A DNA stretch of 64,000 nt from Serratia proteamaculans. Lineage in GTDB: Bacteria; Pseudomonadota; Gammaproteobacteria; Enterobacterales; Enterobacteriaceae. Position 1 is the stretch's first letter, and each line of letters begins with the position of its first letter. The notes beneath the pieces are model-generated. The model was not told where the DNA came from, did not search any database, and was given only the letters and a program-made list of their open reading frames with translations. The stretch is from the NCBI RefSeq assembly GCF_013337185.1, contig NZ_SWDE01000006.1, positions 1-64,000 of the forward strand. The letters are read 5' to 3'. Positions 18,304 to 27,189 of the stretch are shown here, piece by piece. A program made the position numbers and the translations under genes.

Positions 18304-19299
18304 TTATTTCGCTGCCGCCGCAGCGGTGCTGACCCAGCCGTCAAAAGTGGCCTGGTGGGCTTTAATCCAGCCGTCTACGTGACGTTGTATATCGTCGGCG
18401 CTGTTCTCGCCCTTGTGCATACGCAGGTTCTGCGCATTCACGTCTGCCAACGGCAGCTTCATGATGGCGAACAGCTTGGCCGCCGCCGGGTTGGCCTGTG
18501 CCCATTGCTTGTTGGCAACGATGTGTTCGTCGTTGACGGCGAAGCCGTAATTTTTACCGTTCGGCAGTGCGGTATCCTTATCTTTCAACGAACCTGGGCT
18601 GGCGGAGAAGGGGACGGTCAACCAGACCACATCACGGCCGGGTGCCAGCTCGTCGCTGACCCAGTACGGCGTCCAGGTGAAGTACAGCACCGGTTTACCC
18701 TGCTTGTAGCGGGTCAGGGTGTCGGCGATGATGGCGGTGTAGTTGCCCTGGTTTTGGGCCACCGTATCGCTCAGACCATAGGCCTTGATTTGCGTGTCGA
18801 TCACTTTTCCGCACGTCCAGCCAGGCTCACAACCGGCCAGATCGGCCTTGCCATCACCGTCGGCGTCAAACAGTTTGGCCAGCTTGGGATCTTTCAACTG
18901 CGAAATATCGCGGATGTGGTATTGATCGGCGGTTTTCTTGTCGATCAGATAGCCCTGTGCCGCATTAGTGATATAGGCACCCTGGCGATAGAACTTGTTG
19001 TCGCCGCCGGCGCTTTGGTACATGTCGGTTTGCAGTGGGTCCCAGTTCACCGCCATATAGGTGGCGTCACCGGAGGCGATAGAGGTATAGGCGATGTTGT
19101 ATTCCACTTCGCCGGTCGGCTGGACGTCATAACCCAACTTGGTCAGGGCGCGGTTAACCAGTTCGGTCTGGAAGCTTTCTTCGGCGAGGGTGCTTTGCAA
19201 GGGCTTAACCGTGACGCCTTTGCCGGGAAGTTCGACGGCGAACGCCTGTGTGCCAAGCAATGAAGTCAGGGCCAAAGCCCAAATTCCTGTCGAGCGCAT
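18304..19299 (-). CDS. proX: Glycine betaine-binding periplasmic protein ProX, copy 1
   Basis: A 331-residue periplasmic binding protein with a signal peptide ending near TQAFA (residue 21). It shares the ProX frame with the neighbouring copy: [16 protein letters not shown] (disulfide pair) and TWTPYWVSD. Differences cluster in the middle lobe ([26 protein letters not shown]). It lies 63 bp after proW. The two copies are clearly tandem paralogs; by eye roughly two thirds of positions agree. Copy 1 sits in the normal proX place but is the more divergent one from E. coli. Confidence 0.92.
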   Translation of the reverse strand: MRSTGIWALALTSLLGTQAFAVELPGKGVTVKPLQSTLAEESFQTELVNRALTKLGYDVQPTGEVEYNIAYTSIASGDATYMAVNWDPLQTDMYQSAGGDNKFYRQGAYITNAAQGYLIDKKTADQYHIRDISQLKDPKLAKLFDADGDGKADLAGCEPGWTCGKVIDTQIKAYGLSDTVAQNQGNYTAIIADTLTRYKQGKPVLYFTWTPYWVSDELAPGRDVVWLTVPFSASPGSLKDKDTALPNGKNYGFAVNDEHIVANKQWAQANPAAAKLFAIMKLPLADVNAQNLRMHKGENSADDIQRHVDGWIKAHQATFDGWVSTAAAAAK

Positions 19300-19362
19300 A
19301 GTGGTTCCTTCGATTTTATTGGTGCTTGTCGGTGCCCCCGACGCGGGCCGGGGGCAGGGCGA

Positions 19363-20487
19363 TTAAGGCTTTTTGATGAAGGGCCGGGTGATCAGGCCGA
19401 TGGGGCCGTGTGCGAACCAACGTCCCATGCCTTTGCTGCGGCGATCGCGCCCCAGCGACTGGGTGAGACGGTCGAGTATAATTGCCAGGATCACGATACC
19501 AACCCCACCGACCGCGGCCAGCCCCATATCGAGGCGACCGATACCACGCAGTACCATCTGGCCCAGACCGCCGACGGCGATCATCGAGGCGATCACCACC
19601 ATCGACAGTGCCAGCATCAGCGTTTGGTTTACCCCGGCCATTATGGTCGGCATCGCCAATGGCAACTGCACTTTAAACAGCAGTTGGCGTGGGCTGGCAC
19701 CAAAGGACTCCGCGGCTTCGATCAGATCTTCCGGCACCTGCTTAATGCCCAGAATGGTCAGCCGGACGATTGGCGGCAGGGCGAAGATAATGGTGACCAC
19801 CACCCCCGGCACGTTACCGATACCGAACAGCATGACGATCGGTACCAGATAGACGAAGGCCGGCGTGGTTTGCATGGCGTCCAGCAACGGCCGTATGACC
19901 TTGCCTGCGTACTTGCTGCGCGCCAGCCAGATGCCGAGCGGCAAGCCGATGACGATACAGAAGAACAGGGCGGTCAATACCAGCGCCAGCGTCACCATGG
20001 CCTGTGACCAGGCACCAATAGCGCCGATGGCAATCAGGGAGACCAGCGTGGCGGCACCCATACCGAGGCTGGAAAGCTGCCAGGCAATCAGCGAGAACAG
20101 CAAAATGGCTACGGGTGCCGGCATGCCCAGCAGCAGTTGTTGAAAACCGCTGAGGATAAAGTCGACCGGGACGCGGATCCCCTGGAACAGCGGGCGAAAG
20201 TGCATTACCAGCCAATCAATGCCGTGGGTTACCCAGGAGTCAAACGGCACCCAGGTCTTGTGGAACGGATCCAGCAGGTTGAAATGCTCCGGCTGGGCCG
20301 GTGCGCTGTTAAGCCAGTCGGAACCTTGAGCGGCCTGATTAACGGCGTCATGGCTTGCCGGTGGCGGCGCGCTGGACCAGGCATCGCCGGCGGGAGCCGC
20401 TGAATTTGCAGCGTCAGTGGCCGGTGCGGCACTGGCACCGGCGTCGGCAGGCGCAGTGGCCCATGGATCCTGTGTAGTATCACTCAT
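19363..20487 (-). CDS. proW: Glycine betaine ABC transporter permease ProW
   Basis: Inner-membrane permease of the osmotically induced ProU importer, 374 residues. A long Ala/Pro/Ser-rich N-terminal tail (residues 1-65) precedes the membrane part, as is known for ProW. The permease coupling loop is seen as [24 protein letters not shown]. The ATG overlaps the proV stop by 8 bp, indicating coupling. The tail is about 20 residues longer than in E. coli. Confidence 0.95.
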   Translation of the reverse strand: MSDTTQDPWATAPADAGASAAPATDAANSAAPAGDAWSSAPPPASHDAVNQAAQGSDWLNSAPAQPEHFNLLDPFHKTWVPFDSWVTHGIDWLVMHFRPLFQGIRVPVDFILSGFQQLLLGMPAPVAILLFSLIAWQLSSLGMGAATLVSLIAIGAIGAWSQAMVTLALVLTALFFCIVIGLPLGIWLARSKYAGKVIRPLLDAMQTTPAFVYLVPIVMLFGIGNVPGVVVTIIFALPPIVRLTILGIKQVPEDLIEAAESFGASPRQLLFKVQLPLAMPTIMAGVNQTLMLALSMVVIASMIAVGGLGQMVLRGIGRLDMGLAAVGGVGIVILAIILDRLTQSLGRDRRSKGMGRWFAHGPIGLITRPFIKKP

Positions 20488-21682
20488 TCGTTGGGCCCTC
20501 TTTATCCAGGGCCTGCAACAGCATGGCCTTGGAAATAATTCCGATATAGTTATTTTCTTCGCAGACCACAGGTACCGCGCAAGGCGCCAGAGCGACCAAT
20601 GAAATCAGTTCGCTTAGCGGCATGTCGGCCGGTACCGGGGCGGGAGCTTCCAGCAGGGCGTCATCCAGTGTCTGGTTGGCCGCCAGCGCCTGCTTGAGCG
20701 AATCTACCGACACTACGCCGATAAATTTCTTTCCGCGTTCAACAACATAACCATAATCACGGTCTTCATCGCGCAGCAGCTGTAATGCTGAGCGCGGACC
20801 AAAACCGGGGGTTTTACGAATAAGCGCTACCGGACGACGCTTGGCGATATCCCTGGCGCTGAAAACATGGCTGACATCAACGCCACGGAAGAAGGTGCGC
20901 ACATAATCGTTGGCCGGATTATTTAATATTTCCTCCGGCGTACCGACCTGAATCACCTCACCGCCCTGCATAATGGCAATACGATCGCCAATACGCATAG
21001 CTTCGTCCAAATCATGGGAAATAAAGACGATGGTACGCTGATGTTGGGCCTGTAATTTAACCAGTTCATCCTGCATTTCGGTACGAATTAATGGATCAAG
21101 TGCTGAGAAAGCTTCATCCATCAATAATATATCCGGATTATTAGCCATAGCACGGGCTAATCCAACGCGTTGACGCATCCCACCGGAAAGTTCATCGGGA
21201 TAAGAATGAGCGTAATTCTCCAGACCGACCTGACGCAGGGCCTCCAGGGCTTTTTCCTGACGTTCCTGCGGCGGAATACCGGCTAATTCCATACCGAATG
21301 CGGTGTTATTCAATACATTCATATGTGGCATTAAAGCGAATGATTGAAACACCATGCTGATCTTATTGCGGCGCACGGCGCGCAGTGCGGTGTCGGATAT
21401 TTTCGATATATCCTCACCGTCAATCAGCACCTGCCCACGGGTGGGTTCTATCAGACGATTGAGAAGGCGTACCAGGGTGGATTTTCCCGAACCGGAAAGC
21501 CCCATGATGACAAAAATCTCGCCTTCTTCAATGGCCAGAGAGGCGTCTTTTACGCCTAGTGATAACCCGGTTTTTTCAAACAGTTGATCTTTTGTCAGAC
21601 CTTTCTCAATCAGTTTGAATGCGCGATCCGGATGTTCGCCAAATATCTTATACAGGTTCTTTACTTCGAGTTTAATTGCCAT
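20480..21682 (-). CDS. proV: Glycine betaine ABC transporter ATPase ProV
   Basis: Cytoplasmic ATPase of ProU, 400 residues from the ATG at 21682, the same as E. coli; in-frame upstream codons were not used because the [18 protein letters not shown] start is conserved. Walker A is GLSGSGKS (near residue 61), the ABC signature is LSGGMRQRV, Walker B is [12 protein letters not shown], and two CBS domains follow (from about residue 280), which sense ionic strength in relatives. First gene of proVWXX. AGAGGAAA lies about 12 bases before the start. Osmotic induction is known for the family. Confidence 0.96.
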   Translation of the reverse strand: MAIKLEVKNLYKIFGEHPDRAFKLIEKGLTKDQLFEKTGLSLGVKDASLAIEEGEIFVIMGLSGSGKSTLVRLLNRLIEPTRGQVLIDGEDISKISDTALRAVRRNKISMVFQSFALMPHMNVLNNTAFGMELAGIPPQERQEKALEALRQVGLENYAHSYPDELSGGMRQRVGLARAMANNPDILLMDEAFSALDPLIRTEMQDELVKLQAQHQRTIVFISHDLDEAMRIGDRIAIMQGGEVIQVGTPEEILNNPANDYVRTFFRGVDVSHVFSARDIAKRRPVALIRKTPGFGPRSALQLLRDEDRDYGYVVERGKKFIGVVSVDSLKQALAANQTLDDALLEAPAPVPADMPLSELISLVALAPCAVPVVCEENNYIGIISKAMLLQALDKEGPTNE

Positions 21683-21963
21683 GCAATTTGCTGTTTCCTC
21701 TGATGAATTATCAAACGATAAAAAATGTCCCAATAGAAAATAATAGTCCCCTATACCCTAACACAGTGAATATCTGAGACAACCCTCAATGTCCGATGAA
21801 TGGGATATTAGCGATTTACATCAACATTTCTATTGGTTATGGTAGTGGGGTGGATATTCAATTATTTGAATCTACTATTTGCCTTAAATGCTTGGTTTTA
21901 AGTAAAAATAATCCTGCTGCATTAATGTTATTATTTCCCCGTTCGGCGCTGAATTCAGACAAT

Positions 21964-21987
21964 AAAAAACCCGACCATAGGCCGGGT
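21964..21987 (-). terminator. Terminator after CitB/DcuR-type regulator
   Basis: On the minus strand an 8-bp stem (ACCCGGCC/GGTCGGGT, one G-T pair) with a short loop is followed by a run of six T residues. It lies about 100 bp past the response-regulator stop, on the same strand as proV. Confidence 0.75.
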
Positions 21988-22050
21988 AAAAGTCATCAGT
22001 ATTTCATTAATTTCAACGACAGGTGCCGATATCGAGGGGATATCGCCGCA

Positions 22051-22074
22051 GTCATATTATCCGCCTAATATGAC
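22051..22074. repeat. Perfect 9-bp inverted repeat
   Basis: GTCATATTA and TAATATGAC are separated by six bases, just 15 bp after the response-regulator stop. It has no T-run. It may be an mRNA 3' structure or a protein-binding dyad. Confidence 0.5.
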
Positions 22075-22088
22075 AGGCAGATGTCAGA

Positions 22089-22778
22089 TTAAACCTTGCG
22101 ATACAGGCGGCGTGGATGGCCGATATTGCCGTACATCATCTCTACGCGCACGAACTGGGTAGCGACGCAATATTCCAGATAACGCCGGGCGGTGGTCTTG
22201 CTGATACCCACCTGTTTGACCACGTCTTCCACCGCGTGCGCAGCCTCCGGCTGTTCGATAAACAGCGCCTGTACCAACTCCAGCGTGTTGGTTTCAATGC
22301 CCTTGGCACTGGGCTCGCTGGAGAACTGTTTGGATTGCAGGTTATACAGCGCGTCGACGTTGCTTTGGTCGATCACCTTAAAGGTTCGCTGGGTTTGAAC
22401 AAACTGCATAAAACGTTCTAGCGAATTGCGCAGCCGCTTGTAGGACACCGGTTTGATGATGTAGTCGAAGGCACCGTTGCGGATCGCCTGGCTGCAGGTG
22501 TTCATATCGCTGGCGGCGGTAATGAAGATCACCGAACAACCGGGGTTTTTCACCGCAGTTTCTTCCATCAGTTCGATGCCCTGGCCGTCCGGCAGAAAAT
22601 TATCCAGCAGGATCAGACGTGGCTGGTGGGCGTTGACTTTGGCTCTGGCCTCGGCCAGCGTGGCGGCATAAGCCACCACCCGCAGAGCAAAGTTCTGCTC
22701 AATAAACTCGGCGTGCAGCGTGGCCAACTGCGGCTCATCTTCCACGATCAAAACGTCCAGTGCTTCTGGTTGCATCAT
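22089..22778 (-). CDS. CitB/DcuR-family response regulator
   Basis: A 229-residue two-component regulator. The receiver domain has the acidic pair E13/D14, phospho-acceptor D59 (LLDNFLPDG), T87 and K109 (DYIIKPVS). The C-terminal part (about 165-229) is the helix-turn-helix of the CitB/DcuR/DpiA group (VVKQVGISKTTARRYLEYC). It lies 18 bp downstream of its sensor kinase. The likely target is the divergent 2-hydroxycarboxylate transporter gene, whose upstream region has repeated CACCAT-centred words. Start could be either of two adjacent ATGs (22778 or 22775). Confidence 0.9.
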   Translation of the reverse strand: MMQPEALDVLIVEDEPQLATLHAEFIEQNFALRVVAYAATLAEARAKVNAHQPRLILLDNFLPDGQGIELMEETAVKNPGCSVIFITAASDMNTCSQAIRNGAFDYIIKPVSYKRLRNSLERFMQFVQTQRTFKVIDQSNVDALYNLQSKQFSSEPSAKGIETNTLELVQALFIEQPEAAHAVEDVVKQVGISKTTARRYLEYCVATQFVRVEMMYGNIGHPRRLYRKV

Positions 22779-22796
22779 TCGGGTGCTCGAAACGGG

Positions 22797-24395
22797 TTAT
22801 AAGGTTTTAGGGATAAATAAAGAAAAAATAGCCCCGTGCGGCTCGTTGTCCGACACTTCTATACTGCCATGGGCCTGCGCTACGTGGCTGGCGACCAAAT
22901 GCAAACCTATGCCGTGGTCGCCTTTGTCATCTTTGGTGGTGATGCCCTGCTCGAACAGCGTGTCACGCACCTCGGCTGCAATGCCGGTACCGCGATCGGC
23001 CACTTCAATCACCAGCTCATTGCTGTTATCGCTAATATAGAGTTCTACCGCCTCGTGTGGTTCGGCGCAATGCAGCGTAGCGTCTACCGCATTATCCAGC
23101 AAATTGCCGATGATCGACATCAGTTCGGTTTCATTCAGCGCCGCCGGGATTTGCCGTAGCTGACAGGCGGGATCGAAGCGCAGCTCAACGCCTTTTTCCT
23201 TCGCACTGGAGTACTTGCCCAACAGCAAACCACAGAGCGCCGCCGAGCTGAAACGCTGTGAAATAAAGTCTAGGATCTCCTGCGCGCCTTCCGATTGAGC
23301 CTCCACATAGCGGATCGCCTCGTCGTAGCGCTGCATATGCAGCAGCCCGGCCAGGGTGGCCGTCCAGTTAAGCTGCTCATGGCGCATGATGCGCAGGTTG
23401 TCAGCGTAGCGTTTGACCTGGCTGAGCTGGCTGCTCAGGGTATTGATGTCGTTCTTGTCACGGAAGCTGATCACCCAGCCCTGCAACTCTTGTTCCTGCA
23501 TGATACGTACCCGGCTGGCGATCACCCGCACGTGGTTAAAGCGACAAACCTCGTCGTGGGTGTCGTGCCCCAACTGGGAAGCACCGAAGAAGTCCGGCTG
23601 TGACTGGATAATCTCGCCGATATTGCGGCCCATCAGAGCGGCGGCAGGCTGGCGTAGCTCCAGCAGTTCGCGCGCCGCGTGGTTAATGGTGATGATCCGC
23701 AGTTGCGGGTCGACGGCAATCACCCCTTCGTAGATGGCTTCCAGCAAGGCTTTTTGCTGACGCACCAGCAGCGCAATTTCTTTGGGTTCCAGCCAGAACA
23801 TCTGGCGTTTTAAATTCTTCGACAACAACCAGGAAAAAACAAACAGAGCGATTAATAACAACACAATAGATCCGACGATTTGCGTCAGGGTTCTGGCATT
23901 CAGGTTGTCGATATGGGATTTCAGATAGCCGACCGAAACAATGCCGATGACGTTATTATGCTCATCCATAATGGGCGCTTTACTGCGCAGTGAAATTCCG
24001 ATGCCCCCTTTGCGGATGGAAATAATACTTCTCCCTTCCAAAACTTCTTTATTATCACCTCCGACCATCGGGGTACCAACAATATTGGCGTATTCGGAGT
24101 GGTAAAGGTGCCGGGTTTGCTTATCGCCGATGACGATATAGCTGGCATCGCTGCTGGCACGTATTTTTTTCATCAGCTCGGCAATTTTAACCGGGTCGTT
24201 TTGTTCCACCGCGCTGACCAGCGAAGGGATCAGGGCAATCTCCCTGGCCTGCACCTGCGCTCGCGCGCCAAGATCGCGATGCAACTGGGCATCGAGCTGG
24301 TAGTAGGTGTAAGCGCCAATAAAGGTTAACAGCACGCAGGAGAAGGCGACCAGGCACAGGAACAGCTTGATTTGAAATGAGAGTTTTATGCGCAT
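22797..24395 (-). CDS. CitA/DcuS-family sensor histidine kinase
   Basis: A 532-residue membrane kinase for di- or tricarboxylates. Order: helix 1 (about 10-33), a periplasmic PAS/CACHE-like sensor (about 34-168), helix 2 (about 170-192), a cytoplasmic PAS domain (about 212-320), and a SpoOB-type H-box with H339 (RHEQLNWTATLAGLLHM, with the partner Asn343). The ATPase domain has the N-box SIIGNLLDNAVDATL and the G-box DRGTGIAAEV...DHGIGLHLV. First gene of the kinase-regulator pair. The ligand is unknown; the adjacent transporter suggests citrate or malate. Confidence 0.91.
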   Translation of the reverse strand: MRIKLSFQIKLFLCLVAFSCVLLTFIGAYTYYQLDAQLHRDLGARAQVQAREIALIPSLVSAVEQNDPVKIAELMKKIRASSDASYIVIGDKQTRHLYHSEYANIVGTPMVGGDNKEVLEGRSIISIRKGGIGISLRSKAPIMDEHNNVIGIVSVGYLKSHIDNLNARTLTQIVGSIVLLLIALFVFSWLLSKNLKRQMFWLEPKEIALLVRQQKALLEAIYEGVIAVDPQLRIITINHAARELLELRQPAAALMGRNIGEIIQSQPDFFGASQLGHDTHDEVCRFNHVRVIASRVRIMQEQELQGWVISFRDKNDINTLSSQLSQVKRYADNLRIMRHEQLNWTATLAGLLHMQRYDEAIRYVEAQSEGAQEILDFISQRFSSAALCGLLLGKYSSAKEKGVELRFDPACQLRQIPAALNETELMSIIGNLLDNAVDATLHCAEPHEAVELYISDNSNELVIEVADRGTGIAAEVRDTLFEQGITTKDDKGDHGIGLHLVASHVAQAHGSIEVSDNEPHGAIFSLFIPKTL

Positions 24396-24721
24396 GGCCT
24401 GGGGTTCACCCTGAGAGATCCTGAGTGCTTACCCTATCATGAGTCGCCGTTAATGTAATATTGCGCCGGATCAACTTGTGATCGCAGCCACGGGTTTATT
24501 CTTGGCGGGTCGCCACATTCACGGCTGCAATAAAAGTGATAAGTTTTAAAGTTTAAATAACATTAACACCATTAAAACCGCGCTCTATTTTACATAACCT
24601 CTATTAACACCATAGAAACCATAACCACCATTAAAAACCCTTTTTTAATTTGAACAAAATCACAGCAGATAATCCGTGCGTTTCTCTATGATGGCTGAAC
24701 AAACTAATAAGAGGCCAGATT
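24396..24721. promoter_or_regulatory. Divergent control region, kinase/2HCT transporter
   Basis: A 326-bp spacer between the divergent kinase and transporter genes. It holds three imperfect direct repeats of TAACACCATTAAAA: 24564-24577, 24605-24618 (TAACACCATAGAAA) and 24622-24637 (TAAC-CACCATTAAAAA). The CACCAT cores start at 24567, 24608 and 24626, all on the same strand and ahead of the transporter. The surroundings are strongly AT-rich. These are good candidates for binding sites of the CitB-type regulator, whose known sites are A/T-rich. The TAAGAGG-type ribosome site lies just before the transporter ATG. Confidence 0.6.
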
Positions 24722-26077
24722 ATGAGCACAACCGATGATTCTTACCTCGTCGCCAAAGACAAAGCAGCTGAAATACCGTTGCGTGAAAAATGGTGGCGCA
24801 TACTGGATACTTACAAAGTAGGGATTATTCCGTTGCCGTTCTTTGTTCTGGCCGGCATGCTTATTTTACTCGATTGTCTGGAAGGGAAATTACCCAGCGA
24901 TATCGTAGTGATGGTCGCTACCTTGGCTTTCTTTGGCTTTGCCTGCGGTGAGTTCGGTAAACGCCTGCCGTTGATTGGCAAAATGGGAGCCGCGGCGATC
25001 TGCGCCACCTTTATTCCATCCGCGATGGTGCATTACGGCCTGCTGCCGGATGTCGTGGTGGAGTCGACCACCAAATTCTATAAGTCGACCAATATTCTGT
25101 ATCTCTATATCTGCTGCATTATCGTCGGCAGCATTATGAGTATGAACCGCCAGGTGTTGATCCAGGGGTTCCTGCGCGTCTTCGCACCAATGTTGTGCGG
25201 TGAGGTTGTTGGCATGCTGGTGGGCATGGCCGTTGGCATGGCTCTTGGGCTGGAACCCTTCCAGATTTTCTTCTTCCTGATCTTGCCGATCATGGCCGGC
25301 GGCGTCGGTGAGGGCGCTATCCCGCTGTCGATGGGCTACGCGGCCATCCTGCATATGGACCAGGGGGTTGCACTGGGCCGCATTCTGCCAATAGTGATGC
25401 TCGGCGGCCTGACCGCGATTGTTCTCGCCGGCTTGCTGAACCAACTCGGCAAGCGCTACCCGCACCTGACCGGCGAAGGCAGCCTGATGCCCAACAAGCA
25501 GGGCGACAGCGAGATGAGCGCGGTAGAAAAATTCAGTGGCAAGGTGGATGTCAGCACCATTGCCTGTGGCGCACTGCTGGCGATTCTGCTGTACATGGTA
25601 GGGATGTTGCTGCACCGCATGATTGGCCTGCCGGCACCGGTCGGCATGCTGTTTGCCGCAGTGGTGGTGAAGCTGGCGCACGGCGTGTCGCCACGTATTC
25701 AGGAAGGTTCGCAGGTGGTGTACAAGTTCTTCCGTACGGCGGTGACTTACCCGATTCTGTTTGCCGTCGGCGTAGCTATCACCCCGTGGCAGGAATTGGT
25801 TGATGCCTTCACTATCCAAAATCTGGTGGTGATTGTCAGCACCGTTTGCGCACTGGTGGCGACCGGTTTCTTCGTCGGCAAAAAAATTGGTATGCACCCG
25901 ATCGACGTGGCGATTGTCTCCTGCTGCCAGAGTGGGCAGGGCGGTACCGGTGATGTGGCCATCCTGACTGCCGGTAACCGTATGTCGCTGATGCCGTTTG
26001 CCCAAATCGCCACCCGCATCGGCGGCGCGATTAACGTCTCCCTCTCTTTATTAGTCCTGGCCAAATTCTTCGTATAA
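24722..26077 (+). CDS. 2-hydroxycarboxylate transporter (CitS/MaeN family)
   Basis: A 451-residue inner-membrane symporter of the 2HCT family, which moves citrate or malate with Na+ or H+. Eleven or so helices, with both re-entrant-loop signatures: GGVGEGAIPLS (first half) and GQGGTGDVAILTA (second half). No citrate lyase, oxaloacetate decarboxylase or malic enzyme gene is beside it, so it cannot be assigned to the anaerobic citrate cluster. It is divergent from a CitA/CitB-type kinase-regulator pair, which very likely controls it. ATG has AAGAGG about ten bases upstream. Confidence 0.9.
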   Translation: MSTTDDSYLVAKDKAAEIPLREKWWRILDTYKVGIIPLPFFVLAGMLILLDCLEGKLPSDIVVMVATLAFFGFACGEFGKRLPLIGKMGAAAICATFIPSAMVHYGLLPDVVVESTTKFYKSTNILYLYICCIIVGSIMSMNRQVLIQGFLRVFAPMLCGEVVGMLVGMAVGMALGLEPFQIFFFLILPIMAGGVGEGAIPLSMGYAAILHMDQGVALGRILPIVMLGGLTAIVLAGLLNQLGKRYPHLTGEGSLMPNKQGDSEMSAVEKFSGKVDVSTIACGALLAILLYMVGMLLHRMIGLPAPVGMLFAAVVVKLAHGVSPRIQEGSQVVYKFFRTAVTYPILFAVGVAITPWQELVDAFTIQNLVVIVSTVCALVATGFFVGKKIGMHPIDVAIVSCCQSGQGGTGDVAILTAGNRMSLMPFAQIATRIGGAINVSLSLLVLAKFFV

Positions 26078-26106
26078 ATAAAAGAACCTCAGTTTTCTTT
26101 GCCTTT

Positions 26107-26131
26107 CCCCGCCCCCGCGGGGATTTTTTTT
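26107..26131 (+). terminator. Terminator after 2HCT transporter
   Basis: A stem of CCCCGC/GCGGGG with a C-rich loop is followed by eight T residues, about 30 bp past the stop codon. Confidence 0.85.
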
Positions 26132-26212
26132 GCCTGTGTCATCGCTCTTCCGGGCAGGCTCTGGGTTTTGCGTTAATACTTAGCGCTGCCAAATTTACAA
26201 TATGGAGTCGTT

Positions 26213-27157
26213 ATGTTCTGGAAACGTTACCTGCTGGGGGCGGCGCTGGCCGTCATGTCACTGCAAACTCTGGCCGCTGCGGCACAGGTGAAAACCCCCG
26301 CGCCGGGTTTTTATCGCATTATGCTGGGCAGCTATGAAGTCACCGTATTGTCCGATGGCATCATCCGTTTGCCGGTGGACAAACTGCTGCTTAACAGCTC
26401 GCCAAAGCAGATTGAAACCGCCTTGGCGGAGCATCATCAGAAACTGCCGTTAGCCACCTCGGTCAATGCCTATTTGATCAACACCGGCAGTAAGCTGATC
26501 CTGATTGATACCGGTGCCGGCAAATTGCTGGGGGACGGGTTGGGCAAGCTGGTTGCCAATCTGAAGGCTGCCGGCTACCAGCCGCAGCAGGTGGACGAAA
26601 TTTATCTGACCCATCTGCATCCGGATCATCTCGGCGGCCTGTCGCAAAACGGCAAGGCGGTATTCCCGAATGCGGTGGTGCGCGCCAGTCAGCAGGATGC
26701 CGATTTTTGGCTGAGCGAGAGCCGACTGAAGCAGGCGAAGAGCGAAGACAAAGCCTCGTTTGAAAGGGCCATCGCGGCGATCAAACCTTATCAGGCTGCC
26801 GGGCACTTTAAATCTTTTGCCAGTGACGGTGAGTTGTCTCCGGGGATCAGCGCGTTCGCGGCTCACGGCCATACGCCGGGCCACAGCATTTATCAGGTAG
26901 AGAGCCAGGGCAAAAAGCTGCTGGTGATTGGCGATCTGATCCATGTGGCGGCAGTGCAGCTTCCCGATCCGCGCGTTGCAATAAGTTTCGACAGCGATGC
27001 CAAAGCGGCGGTGGCTCAGCGCCTGCGAGTCTTTAGTGATAGTGCCCGACAGAGTGTGCTGGTGGGCGCAGCGCATCTGTCATTCCCGGGTTTGGGCTAT
27101 CTGAATCAGCAGGGTGAAGGCTACAACTGGGTACCGCTGGATTACGGCACCCTGTAA
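26213..27157 (+). CDS. Secreted metallo-beta-lactamase-fold hydrolase
   Basis: A 314-residue protein with a Sec signal peptide (hydrophobic residues 8-22, cleavage near LAAAA). The metallo-beta-lactamase fold is shown by LILIDTGAG, the metal motif THLHPDHLGG (HxHxDH, about residues 137-146), a later histidine in AHGHTPGHS, and a GDLIH aspartate. This is the layout of glyoxalase-II-like and lactonase-like hydrolases. It could open lactone rings such as acyl-homoserine lactones, but that is only one option. GGAG precedes the ATG. It stands alone between two terminators. Confidence 0.85.
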   Translation: MFWKRYLLGAALAVMSLQTLAAAAQVKTPAPGFYRIMLGSYEVTVLSDGIIRLPVDKLLLNSSPKQIETALAEHHQKLPLATSVNAYLINTGSKLILIDTGAGKLLGDGLGKLVANLKAAGYQPQQVDEIYLTHLHPDHLGGLSQNGKAVFPNAVVRASQQDADFWLSESRLKQAKSEDKASFERAIAAIKPYQAAGHFKSFASDGELSPGISAFAAHGHTPGHSIYQVESQGKKLLVIGDLIHVAAVQLPDPRVAISFDSDAKAAVAQRLRVFSDSARQSVLVGAAHLSFPGLGYLNQQGEGYNWVPLDYGTL

Positions 27158-27164
27158 GCCATTG

Positions 27165-27189
27165 ACCGCCCTTATGGGGGCGGTTTTTT
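27165..27189 (+). terminator. Terminator after MBL-fold gene
   Basis: The stem ACCGCCC/GGGCGGT closes on a short loop and runs into six T residues. Its T-run abuts the stop codon of the convergent LysR gene. Confidence 0.85.

Larger units (their letters stand above)
21683..22088. promoter_or_regulatory. AT-rich region upstream of proV
   Basis: A 406-bp stretch without a convincing gene. The proV-proximal half is very AT-rich with A/T runs, as expected for the osmotically controlled, H-NS-silenced proU promoter. I cannot place -35/-10 boxes with confidence. The distal half holds the terminator of the response-regulator gene (21964-21987) and a separate perfect hairpin (22051-22074). A 90-codon frame at 21796-22068 has no ribosome site and reads through the terminator, so I do not call it. 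Confidence 0.5.

Noticed and set aside
18355-19263. 302-codon frame antisense to proX copy 1
   Set aside because: A shadow of a clearly real gene; a similar shadow appears opposite proX copy 2 (17246-18034), as expected for paralogs.
21796-22068. 90-codon frame upstream of proV
   Set aside because: It runs through a terminator and a hairpin and lacks a ribosome site; AT-rich control DNA is the better reading.
24890-26005. 371-codon open frame antisense to the 2HCT transporter
   Set aside because: It is the mirror of a GC-rich membrane-protein gene; the translation is rich in His, Gln and Asn with no domain, and has no ribosome site.
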